Positions 19,729-27,387 of a stretch of DNA of 64,000 bases are shown here, one piece after another. Below the pieces are notes generated by a model. That model saw only the letters and a program-made list of their open reading frames with translations, had not been told where the DNA came from and ran no database searches. The DNA comes from an uncultured Psychroserpens sp. (lineage in GTDB: Bacteria; Bacteroidota; Bacteroidia; Flavobacteriales; Flavobacteriaceae), in NCBI RefSeq assembly GCF_947500255.1, contig NZ_CANMRL010000001.1, forward strand, positions 1,426,001-1,490,000, written 5' to 3'. Position numbers and translations under genes: made by a program. Each line of letters opens with the position of its first letter. The stretch's first letter is position 1.

Positions 19729-20334
19729 TTATGATTGATTTTTTGTTATAAATTGATTTAATATTTTGAATCCTTTTTCAGTAACAATGGCTCTTAAGTG
19801 GTATTCGAGATAACTTTCCATAAGGTATTCCATGGGGAATTTTTGATTTGGAAAAATGGCACCATCCTTTATTCCAGTCATCCCATTAAAGTACATTCTA
19901 GAAATAAAGTCAACATCAATACTATCTCTAAAAAGACCTGTGTCAACACCATCTTGTAAACTTTCTTGAACGGATTCATGCATTTTCTCAAATTGCTTGA
20001 TTTTTAGCATGCTATAAATCTGTGGATAATATTTTCTTAGCTGGTATTGCGGTGACGATTTCTCATTTTTTAAATGATGCATTACAAACATTTTTATGTC
20101 GTATAGTTCTTCAATCGGATTTTTTGAAGCCTCACAAATATCATCTATACCCTCGCAAATGGTTTCAAATAGATAAAATGTTACGGTTTCTACAAGTTTG
20201 GTTTTATTACTAAAATGAACATAGATCGTTTTTTTTGAGATCCCCATTTCATTAGCTATATCATCCATTGTTACACTTTTAAAACCAAGTGTAAGAAAGA
20301 GTTCGGTGGACTTATGTATTATTTTTTGTCTCAT
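19729..20334 (-). CDS. TetR/AcrR-family repressor of the efflux operon
   Basis: The start is set at MRQKIIHKSTELFLTLGF (20334), not at the ORF track's 20373, because the N-terminal HTH begins here and a promoter box lies between the two positions. The protein is about 201 aa. Its N-terminal helix-turn-helix reads VTMDDIANEMGISKKTIYVHFSNK (residues about 25-48), followed by a ligand-binding domain of low conservation. Such repressors release DNA on binding a drug or metabolite. It is the first gene of the efflux operon, and the perfect inverted repeat at 20355-20386 overlaps its own promoter, which suggests autorepression of the whole operon. Confidence 0.92.
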   Translation of the reverse strand: MRQKIIHKSTELFLTLGFKSVTMDDIANEMGISKKTIYVHFSNKTKLVETVTFYLFETICEGIDDICEASKNPIEELYDIKMFVMHHLKNEKSSPQYQLRKYYPQIYSMLKIKQFEKMHESVQESLQDGVDTGLFRDSIDVDFISRMYFNGMTGIKDGAIFPNQKFPMEYLMESYLEYHLRAIVTEKGFKILNQFITKNQS

Positions 20335-20343
20335 AATCAGGTG

Positions 20344-20374
20344 CAAAGGTAAGCTAGGAAACTTTAAAAACAAA
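20344..20374 (-). promoter_or_regulatory. Promoter of the tetR-efflux operon
   Basis: On the minus strand TTTG (20371-20374), 19 nt, and TACCTTTG (20344-20351) match the Bacteroidota consensus fully. The ATG at 20334 is only 9 nt after the -7 box, so the transcript would be nearly leaderless. Confidence 0.75.
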
Positions 20375-20386
20375 AAAAGTTTCCTA
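20355..20386. promoter_or_regulatory. Inverted-repeat operator of the TetR-type regulator
   Basis: TAGGAAACTTT and AAAGTTTCCTA form a perfect 11-bp inverted repeat with a 10-nt A-rich spacer. It covers the -33 element and the spacer of the tetR promoter, so a bound repressor would block RNA polymerase. That TetR binds here is inferred from position and symmetry. Confidence 0.7.
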
Positions 20387-20445
20387 AGTTTTAATGTTTT
20401 TTTAACATTGCGTTAAAGTGTTGTGCTTGATTTATTCATTTGCAT

Positions 20446-20453
20446 TATTTTTG
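20446..20453 (+). promoter_or_regulatory. -7 box of the polyprenyl synthase gene (leaderless-type)
   Basis: TATTTTTG is followed by CACA and then the ATG at 20458. A start point a few nt after the box would fall on or next to the start codon. The same TATTTTTGCACAATG string occurs before tatD. Confidence 0.6.
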
Positions 20454-20457
20454 CACA

Positions 20458-21432
20458 ATGCAAAATATTCAATCCTACCACGACGCATTTGTAAAGCATC
20501 TTGAGGCTTTCATAACATCAAAGCAACCAGAAACACTTTACAATCCTATTAACTATATTTTACAACTAGGCGGTAAACGTTTACGTCCAATTTTAACATT
20601 GATGACTGCCGAGATTTTCGAAAGCGATTATAAGAAAGCGTTGGATGCGGCATTAAGTGTTGAGGTATTTCACAATTTTTCTTTAGTTCATGATGACATT
20701 ATGGATGATGCACCTTTACGAAGAGGAAAAGAAACTGTTCATGAAAAGTGGGATATAAATACGGGGATTCTATCTGGAGATGCCATGCTTATTATGGCCT
20801 ATCAATTGTTTGAAAATTATGAGCCTCATGTATTTCAAGATTTAGCAAAACTATTTAGCAAAACAGCAATTGAAGTTTGTGAGGGTCAGCAATATGACGT
20901 TGATTTTGAAACTCGAGATGATGTGACGATTGCTGAGTACCTTAAGATGATTGAATATAAAACAGCAGTTTTAGTTGGAGCTGCTATGAAAATGGGAGCT
21001 ATTGTTGCCGAGGCTTCTCAAGAGTGTCAGAATTCTATTTACGACTTTGGAAGAAACCTAGGTATTGCATTTCAACTACAGGATGATTACTTAGATGCTT
21101 TTGGAGATCCAAAAACATTTGGTAAACAAGTTGGTGGTGATATTATAGAAAATAAGAAAACCTATTTGTATTTGAAGGCTCTCGAATTTTCAAATAAAGA
21201 AGATCAATTGCAACTGGAACATTTATATGGCGTAAGTCCATCAGACCCAAGTGAAAAGATTGAGACAATAAAACAATTATTCGTAGCAACAGGTTCTGCA
21301 GAAGCGACTAAGAAAGAAATTGAAAACTATACAAAGAAAGCGTTCTCGGTTTTAGAATCCATTAAAATTTCCGAAGCCAACAAAAATGCACTTATGTCGT
21401 TTGGTGAAAATTTAATGAATCGTAATGTATAA
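20458..21432 (+). CDS. Trans-isoprenyl diphosphate synthase
   Basis: The start is placed at the ATG of MQNIQSYHDAF rather than at the TTG at 20440, because a consensus -7 box covers the upstream codons. The protein is about 324 aa. It has both aspartate-rich motifs of the family: DDIMDD after LVH (first DDxxD) and LQDDYLDAFG (second), plus GGKRLRP and the GDAMLIMAY segment. It joins isopentenyl diphosphate units to an allylic primer to make a polyprenyl diphosphate, such as the menaquinone side chain. The chain length cannot be read from the sequence. The downstream 116-aa gene overlaps its stop codon (TAATG), so the two are coupled. Confidence 0.93.
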   Translation: MQNIQSYHDAFVKHLEAFITSKQPETLYNPINYILQLGGKRLRPILTLMTAEIFESDYKKALDAALSVEVFHNFSLVHDDIMDDAPLRRGKETVHEKWDINTGILSGDAMLIMAYQLFENYEPHVFQDLAKLFSKTAIEVCEGQQYDVDFETRDDVTIAEYLKMIEYKTAVLVGAAMKMGAIVAEASQECQNSIYDFGRNLGIAFQLQDDYLDAFGDPKTFGKQVGGDIIENKKTYLYLKALEFSNKEDQLQLEHLYGVSPSDPSEKIETIKQLFVATGSAEATKKEIENYTKKAFSVLESIKISEANKNALMSFGENLMNRNV

Positions 21433-21782
21433 TGCAATTACCTACCACATTTGAACATTTAATCTCAGAAGCTGAAGACCTTAATCTCTATGTTAAACTT
21501 ATAAAACAAGTCAATAAAGATTTTTTATTGGCTAATATTGATCTTGATTTTCAAGACGATATTTTACCATCACGTTTGAAGTATGTTATGCATGAGACGA
21601 TTTATAAACTTATTCAAGAGAAGTTTGCCGATTATTTGAACTTACTATATATCGTTGATGTTTCCGAAGAAAAAATTAAGCAATTAGATGGTAGTGACAC
21701 CTTAAAACTTTCAGAGCAAGTCACTTTTTTAGTGTTACAGCGCGAATGGCAGAAAGTATGGTATCGCCACAAGTTTTCTTAG
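21432..21782 (+). CDS. Conserved small cytoplasmic protein, 116 aa, unknown
   Basis: The ATG overlaps the stop codon of the polyprenyl synthase by one base (TAATG), a sign of translational coupling. The protein is charged and predicted largely helical (YVKLIKQVNKDFLLANIDLDF, FLVLQREWQKVWYRHKFS), with no signal peptide or membrane helix. It lacks any motif that I recognise. Coupling to the prenyl synthase suggests a partner or accessory role, but there is no direct evidence. The last four bases overlap the convergent outer-membrane gene. Confidence 0.75.
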   Translation: MQLPTTFEHLISEAEDLNLYVKLIKQVNKDFLLANIDLDFQDDILPSRLKYVMHETIYKLIQEKFADYLNLLYIVDVSEEKIKQLDGSDTLKLSEQVTFLVLQREWQKVWYRHKFS

Positions 21783-22306
21783 AAAAACACGCGAACAAAA
21801 GGCGCCCAAGGATCGGCATAAATACTTTTGTCTCTATCGTAAAGTACGTCATACCTGATACCGAGTGTTACATTATTGGACCTATAACCAACACCTAAGA
21901 ATAATGCTGGATACCAATAGTTTTGATCTTCAAATTGGTTGTTTTCAAATTTCCGATTTACATTAAGCTCTTCAAACTCTCCAGATAATTGAATTTCAGG
22001 AATTGGATTGTATAAACTAATAACGCTAGCTCCAAAAATTGTAGAATTATAAGTGTTTTTTAAGCTATTGTAAGTGCCGTTTAGCCCTAAACCTAAGGCA
22101 AAATCTGAATTAAATTGGTAAATGGCACTAGGTGCAAGTGTCCCGCTAAAAAAGCCATCACCAAAACTTAACCCTAAACCACCACCAAAACGAACGTGAT
22201 TCCAAAAATCGTTAGTACTATCTTGAGAATATGAACTAAATGAAAAACACATAATGAGCGATAGAGTAACTACGGATTTCAAATTAAAAAGGTAAGGAAA
22301 TTTCAT
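21779..22306 (-). CDS. Small outer-membrane beta-barrel protein, 175 aa
   Basis: The protein has an N-terminal signal peptide (VVTLSLIMCFSFSSYSQ, cleavage near residue 28), then alternating aromatic and hydrophobic strands with GGGLGLSFGDGFFSGTL, ALGLGLNGTYN and VTLGIRYDVLYD. It ends in WAPFVRVFF, with the C-terminal Phe typical of barrel insertion signals. The length fits an 8-strand barrel of the OmpW/OmpX kind. The function is unknown. It is a single gene between two plus-strand units and shares its last 4 bp with the upstream gene. Confidence 0.8.
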   Translation of the reverse strand: MKFPYLFNLKSVVTLSLIMCFSFSSYSQDSTNDFWNHVRFGGGLGLSFGDGFFSGTLAPSAIYQFNSDFALGLGLNGTYNSLKNTYNSTIFGASVISLYNPIPEIQLSGEFEELNVNRKFENNQFEDQNYWYPALFLGVGYRSNNVTLGIRYDVLYDRDKSIYADPWAPFVRVFF

Positions 22307-22374
22307 AAAGCAAAATTTGAGTTAAATATGGCTTATAAATATACCAAAAAGGTATCTATTTTTAGTAAATGTTG

Positions 22375-22382
22375 TATTTTTG
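22375..22382 (+). promoter_or_regulatory. -7 box of the sucAB operon
   Basis: TATTTTTG lies 39 bp before the sucA ATG. A short dyad, ATACC-AAAAA-GGTAT at 22341-22355, lies just upstream of it at about -40 and could be an operator. No -33 TTTG was found. Confidence 0.45.
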
Positions 22383-22421
22383 ACTAAATTTTGTTGAAGC
22401 GAAAACGACTTATACCAAATA

Positions 22422-25178
22422 ATGGATAAATATTCCTTTTTAAACGCAGCACACACAGCATACTTTGCTGATTTATACGAACAATACCAAAAAAATCCTG
22501 ATTCAGTTGAGCCAAGTTGGAGAGCCTTTTTTCAAGGTTACGATTTTGGTAGTGAAAGTTATGGGATGGATGGTGACCTAATTGAAGGTGTTTCGACCCA
22601 AATTCCGGAACAAGTTCAAAAGGAGTTTCAGGTGGTAAAACTGATAGATGGTTATAGAAGTAGAGGTCACTTGTTTACAAGAACTAATCCTGTTCGTGCA
22701 CGACGAAAGTATGCACCTACTCTTGAAATTGAAAACTTTGGTCTATCACAAAATGATATGGACACGGAGTTTTCGGCTGGAGAAATAATTGGTATTGGTA
22801 AAAGAACATTAAGACAGATAGTTGATCATTTAGAAAGAATTTATTGTGACTCTATTGGTGTCGAGTACATGTATATTAGAAAACCTGAAGAAATTCAATG
22901 GATTCAAAATAAACTTAATGTCAATGATAATCAGCCTCAGTTTTCAGCTGAGCAAAAAAAGCACATCTTAAAAAAATTAAACGAAGCCGTTTCTTTTGAA
23001 AGCTTTTTACATACAAAATATGTTGGTCAGAAGCGTTTTTCGCTTGAAGGAAATGAATCCTTAATTCCTGCATTAGACGCACTTATTGAAAATGCATCAG
23101 AGCATGGGGTTAAAGAATTTGTTATGGGAATGGCACATCGTGGTCGTTTGAGTACCTTAACTAATATCTTTGGAAAATCTGCTAAAGATATCTTTAGTGA
23201 ATTTGACGGAAAAGATTACGAACAAGAGGTTTTTGATGGCGATGTAAAATACCATTTGGGTTGGACAAGTAATCGTGTAACGGATAATGGAAAGCAGATT
23301 AATTTAAATATTGCTCCAAATCCTTCACACCTTGAAACCGTAGGTGCAGTTGTTGAAGGTATTGTAAGAGCAAAACAAGATGATAAGTATAGTGATAATC
23401 CTTCACAAGTGTTACCAATTGTTGTTCATGGTGATGCCGCTATATCTGGTCAAGGTTTAGTTTACGAAGTTGTTCAAATGGCACAACTGGATGGTTATAA
23501 GACCAATGGAACGATTCACATTGTAGTGAACAATCAAATTGGATTTACCACCAATTACCTAGATGGGCGTTCTAGTACGTATTGTACAGATGTTGGTAAA
23601 GTGACTTTGTCACCTGTATTACATGTTAATGCCGATGATGCCGAAGCTGTTGTTCATGCCATGTTATTTGCACTTCATTTTAGAATGAAATTTAAACGCG
23701 ATGTTTTTATCGATTTATTGGGTTATAGAAAATATGGTCATAATGAAGGTGATGAACCACGCTTTACACAGCCAAAATTATATAAGGCTATTTCTAAACA
23801 TAAGAACCCAAGAGATATTTATGCCGAAAAATTGATGAATGAAGGTGTTATTGATAAAGGGTATGTAGCGCAATTAGAAAAAGATTATAAAGATAAACTC
23901 GAAGTAAAACTTGAGGACTCTCGAAAAATAGATAAAACTGTCATTACGCCATTTATGGAAAATGAGTGGGTGGATTTTAATACTGTAGTTGAAGATAAAA
24001 TGCTTCAGCCAGTTGACACTTCATATCCTAAGAAAAATCTAAAGCATATTACTAAAGTTATATCTAACTTACCAGAAGACAAAAAATTTATTCGCAAAAT
24101 TGAGCGTTTAGTTCAATCACGACAAAAGATGTTTGATGATGATAAATTAGATTGGGCAATGGCAGAACATTTGGCCTATGGAACTTTATTAGAAGAAGGG
24201 TATGATGTACGTATTTCTGGTCAGGATGTAGAACGTGGAACATTCTCTCATCGTCATGCAGTAGTTAAAGTAGAAGATAGCGAAGAGGAAATTTTATTAC
24301 TCAATCAAATAAGCGAAACCCAAGGTAATTTCTATATCTACAACTCTTTGCTTTCAGAATATGGTGTAGTAGGTTTTGATTATGGATATGCTATGGCAAG
24401 CCCTAAGACCTTGACGATTTGGGAAGCTCAATTTGGAGATTTTAGTAATGGTGCTCAGATTATGTTAGATCAATACATCTCGGCAGCTGAAGATAAATGG
24501 AAACTACAAAATGGTTTGGTTATGTTGTTGCCACATGGTTATGAAGGGCAAGGTGCAGAACATTCATCTGGTAGAATGGAACGTTATTTACAGTTGTGTG
24601 CAAAAGATAATATGTTTGTTATGGATTGTACAACACCAGCAAATATGTATCATTTACTTCGTAAACAAATGAAAGCGGAGTTTAGAAAGCCATTAATCGT
24701 ATTTACACCTAAGAGTTTGTTACGTCACCCATTAGTAGTGTCTTCTGTAGATGAATTTGCAAATGGAAGTTTTCAAATGATCATAGATGATGCTTCTGCT
24801 AATGTAGATAAAATAAAAACATTGGTTTTTGTAACAGGGAAATTCTATTATGATCTGTTAGAACAAAAAGAAGAGCTTAAACGTGAGGATGTTGCTTTGG
24901 TGAGAATTGAACAATTATTCCCGCTTCCAGAAAAACAGATTAAAGATATCATAAGTAAGTACAAAAATGCTGATGATCTTGTTTGGGCTCAGGAAGAACC
25001 AAGAAATATGGGAGCATATAGTCACATGTTAATGCATTTAGATGAAGCAAAATCATTTAGAGCGGCAACACGAAGACCTTATGGAGCTCCTGCAGCAGGA
25101 AGTGGTGTGAGATCTAAAAAACGTCATCAAGAGGTCATTGACTTTGTATTTGACAAAACGAAAAACAACCAACGCTAG
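22422..25178 (+). CDS. sucA: 2-oxoglutarate dehydrogenase E1 component
   Basis: A 918-aa thiamine-diphosphate enzyme of the TCA cycle that decarboxylates 2-oxoglutarate and passes the succinyl group to E2. The N-terminus SFLNAAHTAYFADLYEQYQKNPDSVEPSW is the E2-binding helix region of the OdhA family. Later marks are EFVMGMAHRGRLSTL, the TPP-region segment VHGDAAISGQG with NQIGFTTN, YRKYGHNEGDEP, and the transketolase-like part with GTFSHRHAV and LPHGYEGQGAEHSS. Length fits the family. sucB follows 63 bp later, so the operon encodes E1 and E2; the E3 lipoamide dehydrogenase is not in the window. Confidence 0.97.
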   Translation: MDKYSFLNAAHTAYFADLYEQYQKNPDSVEPSWRAFFQGYDFGSESYGMDGDLIEGVSTQIPEQVQKEFQVVKLIDGYRSRGHLFTRTNPVRARRKYAPTLEIENFGLSQNDMDTEFSAGEIIGIGKRTLRQIVDHLERIYCDSIGVEYMYIRKPEEIQWIQNKLNVNDNQPQFSAEQKKHILKKLNEAVSFESFLHTKYVGQKRFSLEGNESLIPALDALIENASEHGVKEFVMGMAHRGRLSTLTNIFGKSAKDIFSEFDGKDYEQEVFDGDVKYHLGWTSNRVTDNGKQINLNIAPNPSHLETVGAVVEGIVRAKQDDKYSDNPSQVLPIVVHGDAAISGQGLVYEVVQMAQLDGYKTNGTIHIVVNNQIGFTTNYLDGRSSTYCTDVGKVTLSPVLHVNADDAEAVVHAMLFALHFRMKFKRDVFIDLLGYRKYGHNEGDEPRFTQPKLYKAISKHKNPRDIYAEKLMNEGVIDKGYVAQLEKDYKDKLEVKLEDSRKIDKTVITPFMENEWVDFNTVVEDKMLQPVDTSYPKKNLKHITKVISNLPEDKKFIRKIERLVQSRQKMFDDDKLDWAMAEHLAYGTLLEEGYDVRISGQDVERGTFSHRHAVVKVEDSEEEILLLNQISETQGNFYIYNSLLSEYGVVGFDYGYAMASPKTLTIWEAQFGDFSNGAQIMLDQYISAAEDKWKLQNGLVMLLPHGYEGQGAEHSSGRMERYLQLCAKDNMFVMDCTTPANMYHLLRKQMKAEFRKPLIVFTPKSLLRHPLVVSSVDEFANGSFQMIIDDASANVDKIKTLVFVTGKFYYDLLEQKEELKREDVALVRIEQLFPLPEKQIKDIISKYKNADDLVWAQEEPRNMGAYSHMLMHLDEAKSFRAATRRPYGAPAAGSGVRSKKRHQEVIDFVFDKTKNNQR

Positions 25179-25241
25179 AAAATAAAGATTTTTATAAAAA
25201 TATAAATTGTTACAAACGCTAAAAAATAAAATTACAGAACG

Positions 25242-26459
25242 ATGATTTTAGAAATGAAAGTTCCTTCGCCAGGAGAATCAATCACAGAGGTAGAAATTGC
25301 AGAATGGTTAGTTGCAGATGGAGACTATGTTGAAAAAGATCAGGCCATTGCAGAAGTTGATAGTGACAAAGCTACATTAGAATTGCCTGCAGAGGCTAGT
25401 GGAACAATTACACTCAAAGCAGAAGAAGGAGATGCGGTTGAGGTTGGAGCTGTTGTCTGTTTAATAGATACAAGCGCTGCAAAACCTGAAGGAGGAGATG
25501 CTACACCAGCTAAAGAAGAGAAAAAAGAAGAAGCACCTAAAAAGGAAGCTCCAAAAGTTGCTGCTGCCGAAACGAAAACATATGCTACAGGTACAGCAAG
25601 TCCTGCCGCTAAGAAAATATTAGATGAGAAAGGGATGGATACATCATCTGTTTCTGGTACTGGAAAAGATGGTCGTATTACTAAAGAAGATGCGGTTAAC
25701 GCTGTGCCTTCTATGGGAACTCCTACTGGAGGAAGCCGAGGGACATCTCGTAGCAAAATGTCTATGCTAAGACGTAAGGTTGCAGAGCGTTTGGTTGAAG
25801 CCAAAAATACAACAGCGATGCTAACGACTTTTAATGAAGTTGACATGTCTCCTATTTTTGAATTGCGTAAGCAGTACAAAGAAGACTTTAAGGCAAAGCA
25901 TGGTGTGAGTCTTGGATTTATGAGTTTCTTTAGTTTGGCAGTTGTTAGAGCATTAAAATTGTATCCAGCTGTAAACTCTATGATAGACGGAAAGGAAATG
26001 TTAAGTTATGATTTTGTAGACATCTCTATTGCCGTATCTGGACCTAAGGGATTGATGGTGCCTGTTATAAGAAATGCTGAAAACTTAAGTTTTAGAGGTG
26101 TTGAATCTGAGGTTAAGCGCTTAGCTATTAGAGCAAGAGATGGTCAAATTACAGTTGATGAAATGACTGGAGGAACATTCACTATTTCTAATGGAGGTGT
26201 TTTTGGTAGTATGTTATCTACACCAATTATCAATCCACCGCAAAGCGGAATTCTAGGGATGCATAATATTGTTGAACGTCCTGTAGCTATTGATGGTAAA
26301 GTTGAGATTAGACCTATTATGTACGTTGCGCTTTCATATGATCATAGAATTATTGATGGAAAAGAAAGTGTTGGATTTTTAGTGGCTGTTAAAGAAGCTT
26401 TAGAAAATCCGGTAGAGTTATTAATGGAAAATGATATAAAGAAAGCCTTAGAAATGTAA
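25242..26459 (+). CDS. sucB: Dihydrolipoamide succinyltransferase, E2 of 2-oxoglutarate dehydrogenase
   Basis: The 405-aa protein has one lipoyl domain (residues 1-78) with the lipoylated Lys43 in [11 protein letters not shown]. An Ala/Lys/Glu-rich hinge follows, then the E1/E3-binding domain (about 115-152, [14 protein letters not shown]). The catalytic acyltransferase domain (about 170-405) has the active-site motif SYDHRIIDG with His368 and Asp372. It transfers succinyl from E1 to CoA. A single lipoyl domain and the pairing with sucA support succinyl rather than acetyl specificity. A large antisense ORF (25340-25879) is a shadow. A strong terminator follows. Confidence 0.97.
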   Translation: MILEMKVPSPGESITEVEIAEWLVADGDYVEKDQAIAEVDSDKATLELPAEASGTITLKAEEGDAVEVGAVVCLIDTSAAKPEGGDATPAKEEKKEEAPKKEAPKVAAAETKTYATGTASPAAKKILDEKGMDTSSVSGTGKDGRITKEDAVNAVPSMGTPTGGSRGTSRSKMSMLRRKVAERLVEAKNTTAMLTTFNEVDMSPIFELRKQYKEDFKAKHGVSLGFMSFFSLAVVRALKLYPAVNSMIDGKEMLSYDFVDISIAVSGPKGLMVPVIRNAENLSFRGVESEVKRLAIRARDGQITVDEMTGGTFTISNGGVFGSMLSTPIINPPQSGILGMHNIVERPVAIDGKVEIRPIMYVALSYDHRIIDGKESVGFLVAVKEALENPVELLMENDIKKALEM

Positions 26460-26483
26460 TCTCATTACATAATTAAATGATAC

Positions 26484-26523
26484 AAAAAAGCGCAATTCAA
26501 AAATTTGGATTGCGCTTTTTCTC
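26484..26523 (+). terminator. Intrinsic terminator of sucAB
   Basis: AAAAAGCGCAATTC-AAAAATTTG-GATTGCGCTTTTT forms a strong stem followed by T residues. It closes the sucAB operon and separates it from the minus-strand array. Confidence 0.9.
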
Positions 26524-26548
26524 CCTAATAAAAATAACTAACTAATAA

Positions 26549-26659
26549 CTAAAAAAAATTTACAAGAATATTTATTGATATAATTAAAATGGCACTAAAT
26601 ATCAAGCCCGCAATAAAGATCTTGTTTGTAAGGCTTTGTTTGTTTTTCATCGTTTCCAT
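26549..26659 (-). CDS. Possible 36-aa single-helix membrane peptide
   Basis: This is a short ORF, below the ORF track's limit. It starts METMKNKQSLTNK, a polar, positively charged head (a second in-frame ATG lies at codon 4). It then runs KIFIAGLIFSAILIISINIL, a hydrophobic helix of about 20 residues, and ends VNFF. It is on the same strand as the small RNA array and lies just after its last unit, whose terminator has a weak T-run, so read-through from that unit could feed it. No promoter box was found. It may be a real small membrane protein or chance. Confidence 0.35.
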   Translation of the reverse strand: METMKNKQSLTNKIFIAGLIFSAILIISINILVNFF

Positions 26660-26691
26660 TTTTATATATTTTAAATTATACTTTTCGATTT

Positions 26692-26790
26692 CAATAAAGC
26701 TCTGAGCTTATGAAGACACTCAGAGCCTTATATACCCTAATTAATTAATAGAGTTACTATAAAAAAATCCCTCTAATCTTAATAACTCTG
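26692..26790 (-). ncRNA. Small RNA candidate, array unit E (most diverged)
   Basis: The predicted start, taken from the promoter, is near 26790. The 5' end can fold as AGAGUUA paired with UAACUCU (26783-26789 with 26750-26756), enclosing an AGGGA motif. A terminator-like stem, GCUCUGAG with CUCAGAGC (26699-26726), ends it, with a weak U-run. At about 99 nt it is longer than units A-D. No conserved reading frame was found. Confidence 0.5.
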
Positions 26791-26793
26791 ATG

Positions 26794-26841
26794 TAAAATT
26801 CGCCATTAATCACATACCAAACAATACGTAGTTCTACGTAT
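26794..26841 (-). promoter_or_regulatory. Operator-promoter of array unit E
   Basis: The palindrome ATACGTAG-TT-CTACGTAT is at 26824-26841. On the minus strand a -33 TTG overlaps its edge, 20 nt follow, then GAATTTTA (26794-26801), the only unit that deviates at the last base of the -7 box. Confidence 0.65.
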
Positions 26842-26887
26842 ATTTCATGTTTTAAATGTTAAAGTTTTCTTTTTTGACGACTTTTCA

Positions 26888-26961
26888 TAAAAAAAGCTCT
26901 GAATTAATAAAAATCCAGAGCCTTTATTCCTTTTTTCCAAAAGGAAATTGATTAATAGCAT
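26888..26961 (-). ncRNA. Small RNA candidate, array unit D
   Basis: The minus-strand sequence after the promoter opens with GCUAUU, as in units A-C. It has an 8-bp hairpin (UUCCUUUU with AAAAGGAA, 26926-26948) whose loop shows GGAA, then a terminator, GCUCUG...CAGAGC followed by UUUUUUU. The length is about 74 nt. Confidence 0.6.
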
Positions 26962-26963
26962 GA

Positions 26964-27011
26964 CAAACTTCGGTAATATTATGATGCGAAACAATACGTA
27001 GTTCTACGTAT
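26964..27011 (-). promoter_or_regulatory. Operator-promoter of array unit D
   Basis: The palindrome is at 26994-27011, the -33 TTG at 26992-26994 (complement), a 20-nt spacer follows and the -7 box is GAAGTTTG (26964-26971). Confidence 0.7.
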
Positions 27012-27042
27012 ATTTTGTTTAATCTAGTTTTTGTTGGATTTA

Positions 27043-27116
27043 AAAATGAAACCCTGAATTGAAATTCAATCCAGGGTTATGGATGATTTGATTCTTCCAT
27101 TAAGAATAATAGCGAT
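27043..27116 (-). ncRNA. Small RNA candidate, array unit C
   Basis: The RNA opens near GCUAUU and then forms AUUCUU-AAUGG-AAGAAU (27091-27107), with AUGGA at the loop. A terminator-like stem, AACCCUG...CAGGGUU (27050-27078), ends it, followed by a broken U-run. The length is about 74 nt. Confidence 0.6.
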
Positions 27117-27118
27117 AC

Positions 27119-27166
27119 CAAATTTCAACAATAAAATGAATAAAGTCAATACGTAGTTCTACGTAT
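27119..27166 (-). promoter_or_regulatory. Operator-promoter of array unit C
   Basis: The palindrome is at 27149-27166, the -33 TTG at 27147-27149 (complement), a 20-nt spacer follows and the -7 box is GAAATTTG (27119-27126). Confidence 0.7.
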
Positions 27167-27177
27167 TCTGAAAAAAA

Positions 27178-27250
27178 ACAAAAAACTCTAAATCAATGAA
27201 GATTCAGAGTTTTCTAGTTAATTAAATTCTCCCTATAAGAATAAATAGCT
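27178..27250 (-). ncRNA. Small RNA candidate, array unit B
   Basis: This unit is nearly identical to unit A: GCUAUUUAUUCUUAUAGGG, a 5-bp hairpin AUUCU...AGAAU (27226-27242) with AGGGA, the spacer UUUAAUUAACUA, and a 12-bp terminator stem (27182-27213) followed by a long U-run. The length is about 73 nt. Confidence 0.65.
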
Positions 27251-27254
27251 AACA

Positions 27255-27302
27255 CAAATGTCTGTATTTCTCTTAATAGAAACAATAGGTATATTTACCT
27301 GT
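27255..27302 (-). promoter_or_regulatory. Operator-promoter of array unit B (variant operator)
   Basis: The operator here reads CAATAGGTATATTTACCTGT. It aligns without gaps to the other copies, and its outer C and G are swapped on both arms, so AGGTA-TATT-TACCT is still a palindrome. The -33 TTG, the 20-nt spacer and the -7 box GACATTTG (27255-27262) are kept. Confidence 0.65.
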
Positions 27303-27312
27303 TTTTTGTAAA

Positions 27313-27383
27313 ATAAAAAACTCCAAATCAATAAAGATTTAGAGTTTTAGTTAATTAAATTCTCCCTACAAGAATAAATAGCT
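27313..27383 (-). ncRNA. Small RNA candidate, array unit A
   Basis: The RNA would open near AGCUAUUUAUUC and form AUUCU-UGUAGGG-AGAAU (27359-27375) with an AGGGA motif. The spacer UUUAAUUAACUA leads to a 13-bp terminator stem (27317-27348) and UUUUUU. The length is about 71 nt. Its promoter overlaps the end of the response-regulator gene. Confidence 0.65.
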
Positions 27384-27387
27384 GAAA

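Noticed and set aside
25340-25879. 179-aa ORF antisense to sucB
   Set aside because: It is the Ala/Ser/Val-rich shadow of the lipoyl and hinge region of sucB; there is no promoter and no family resemblance.
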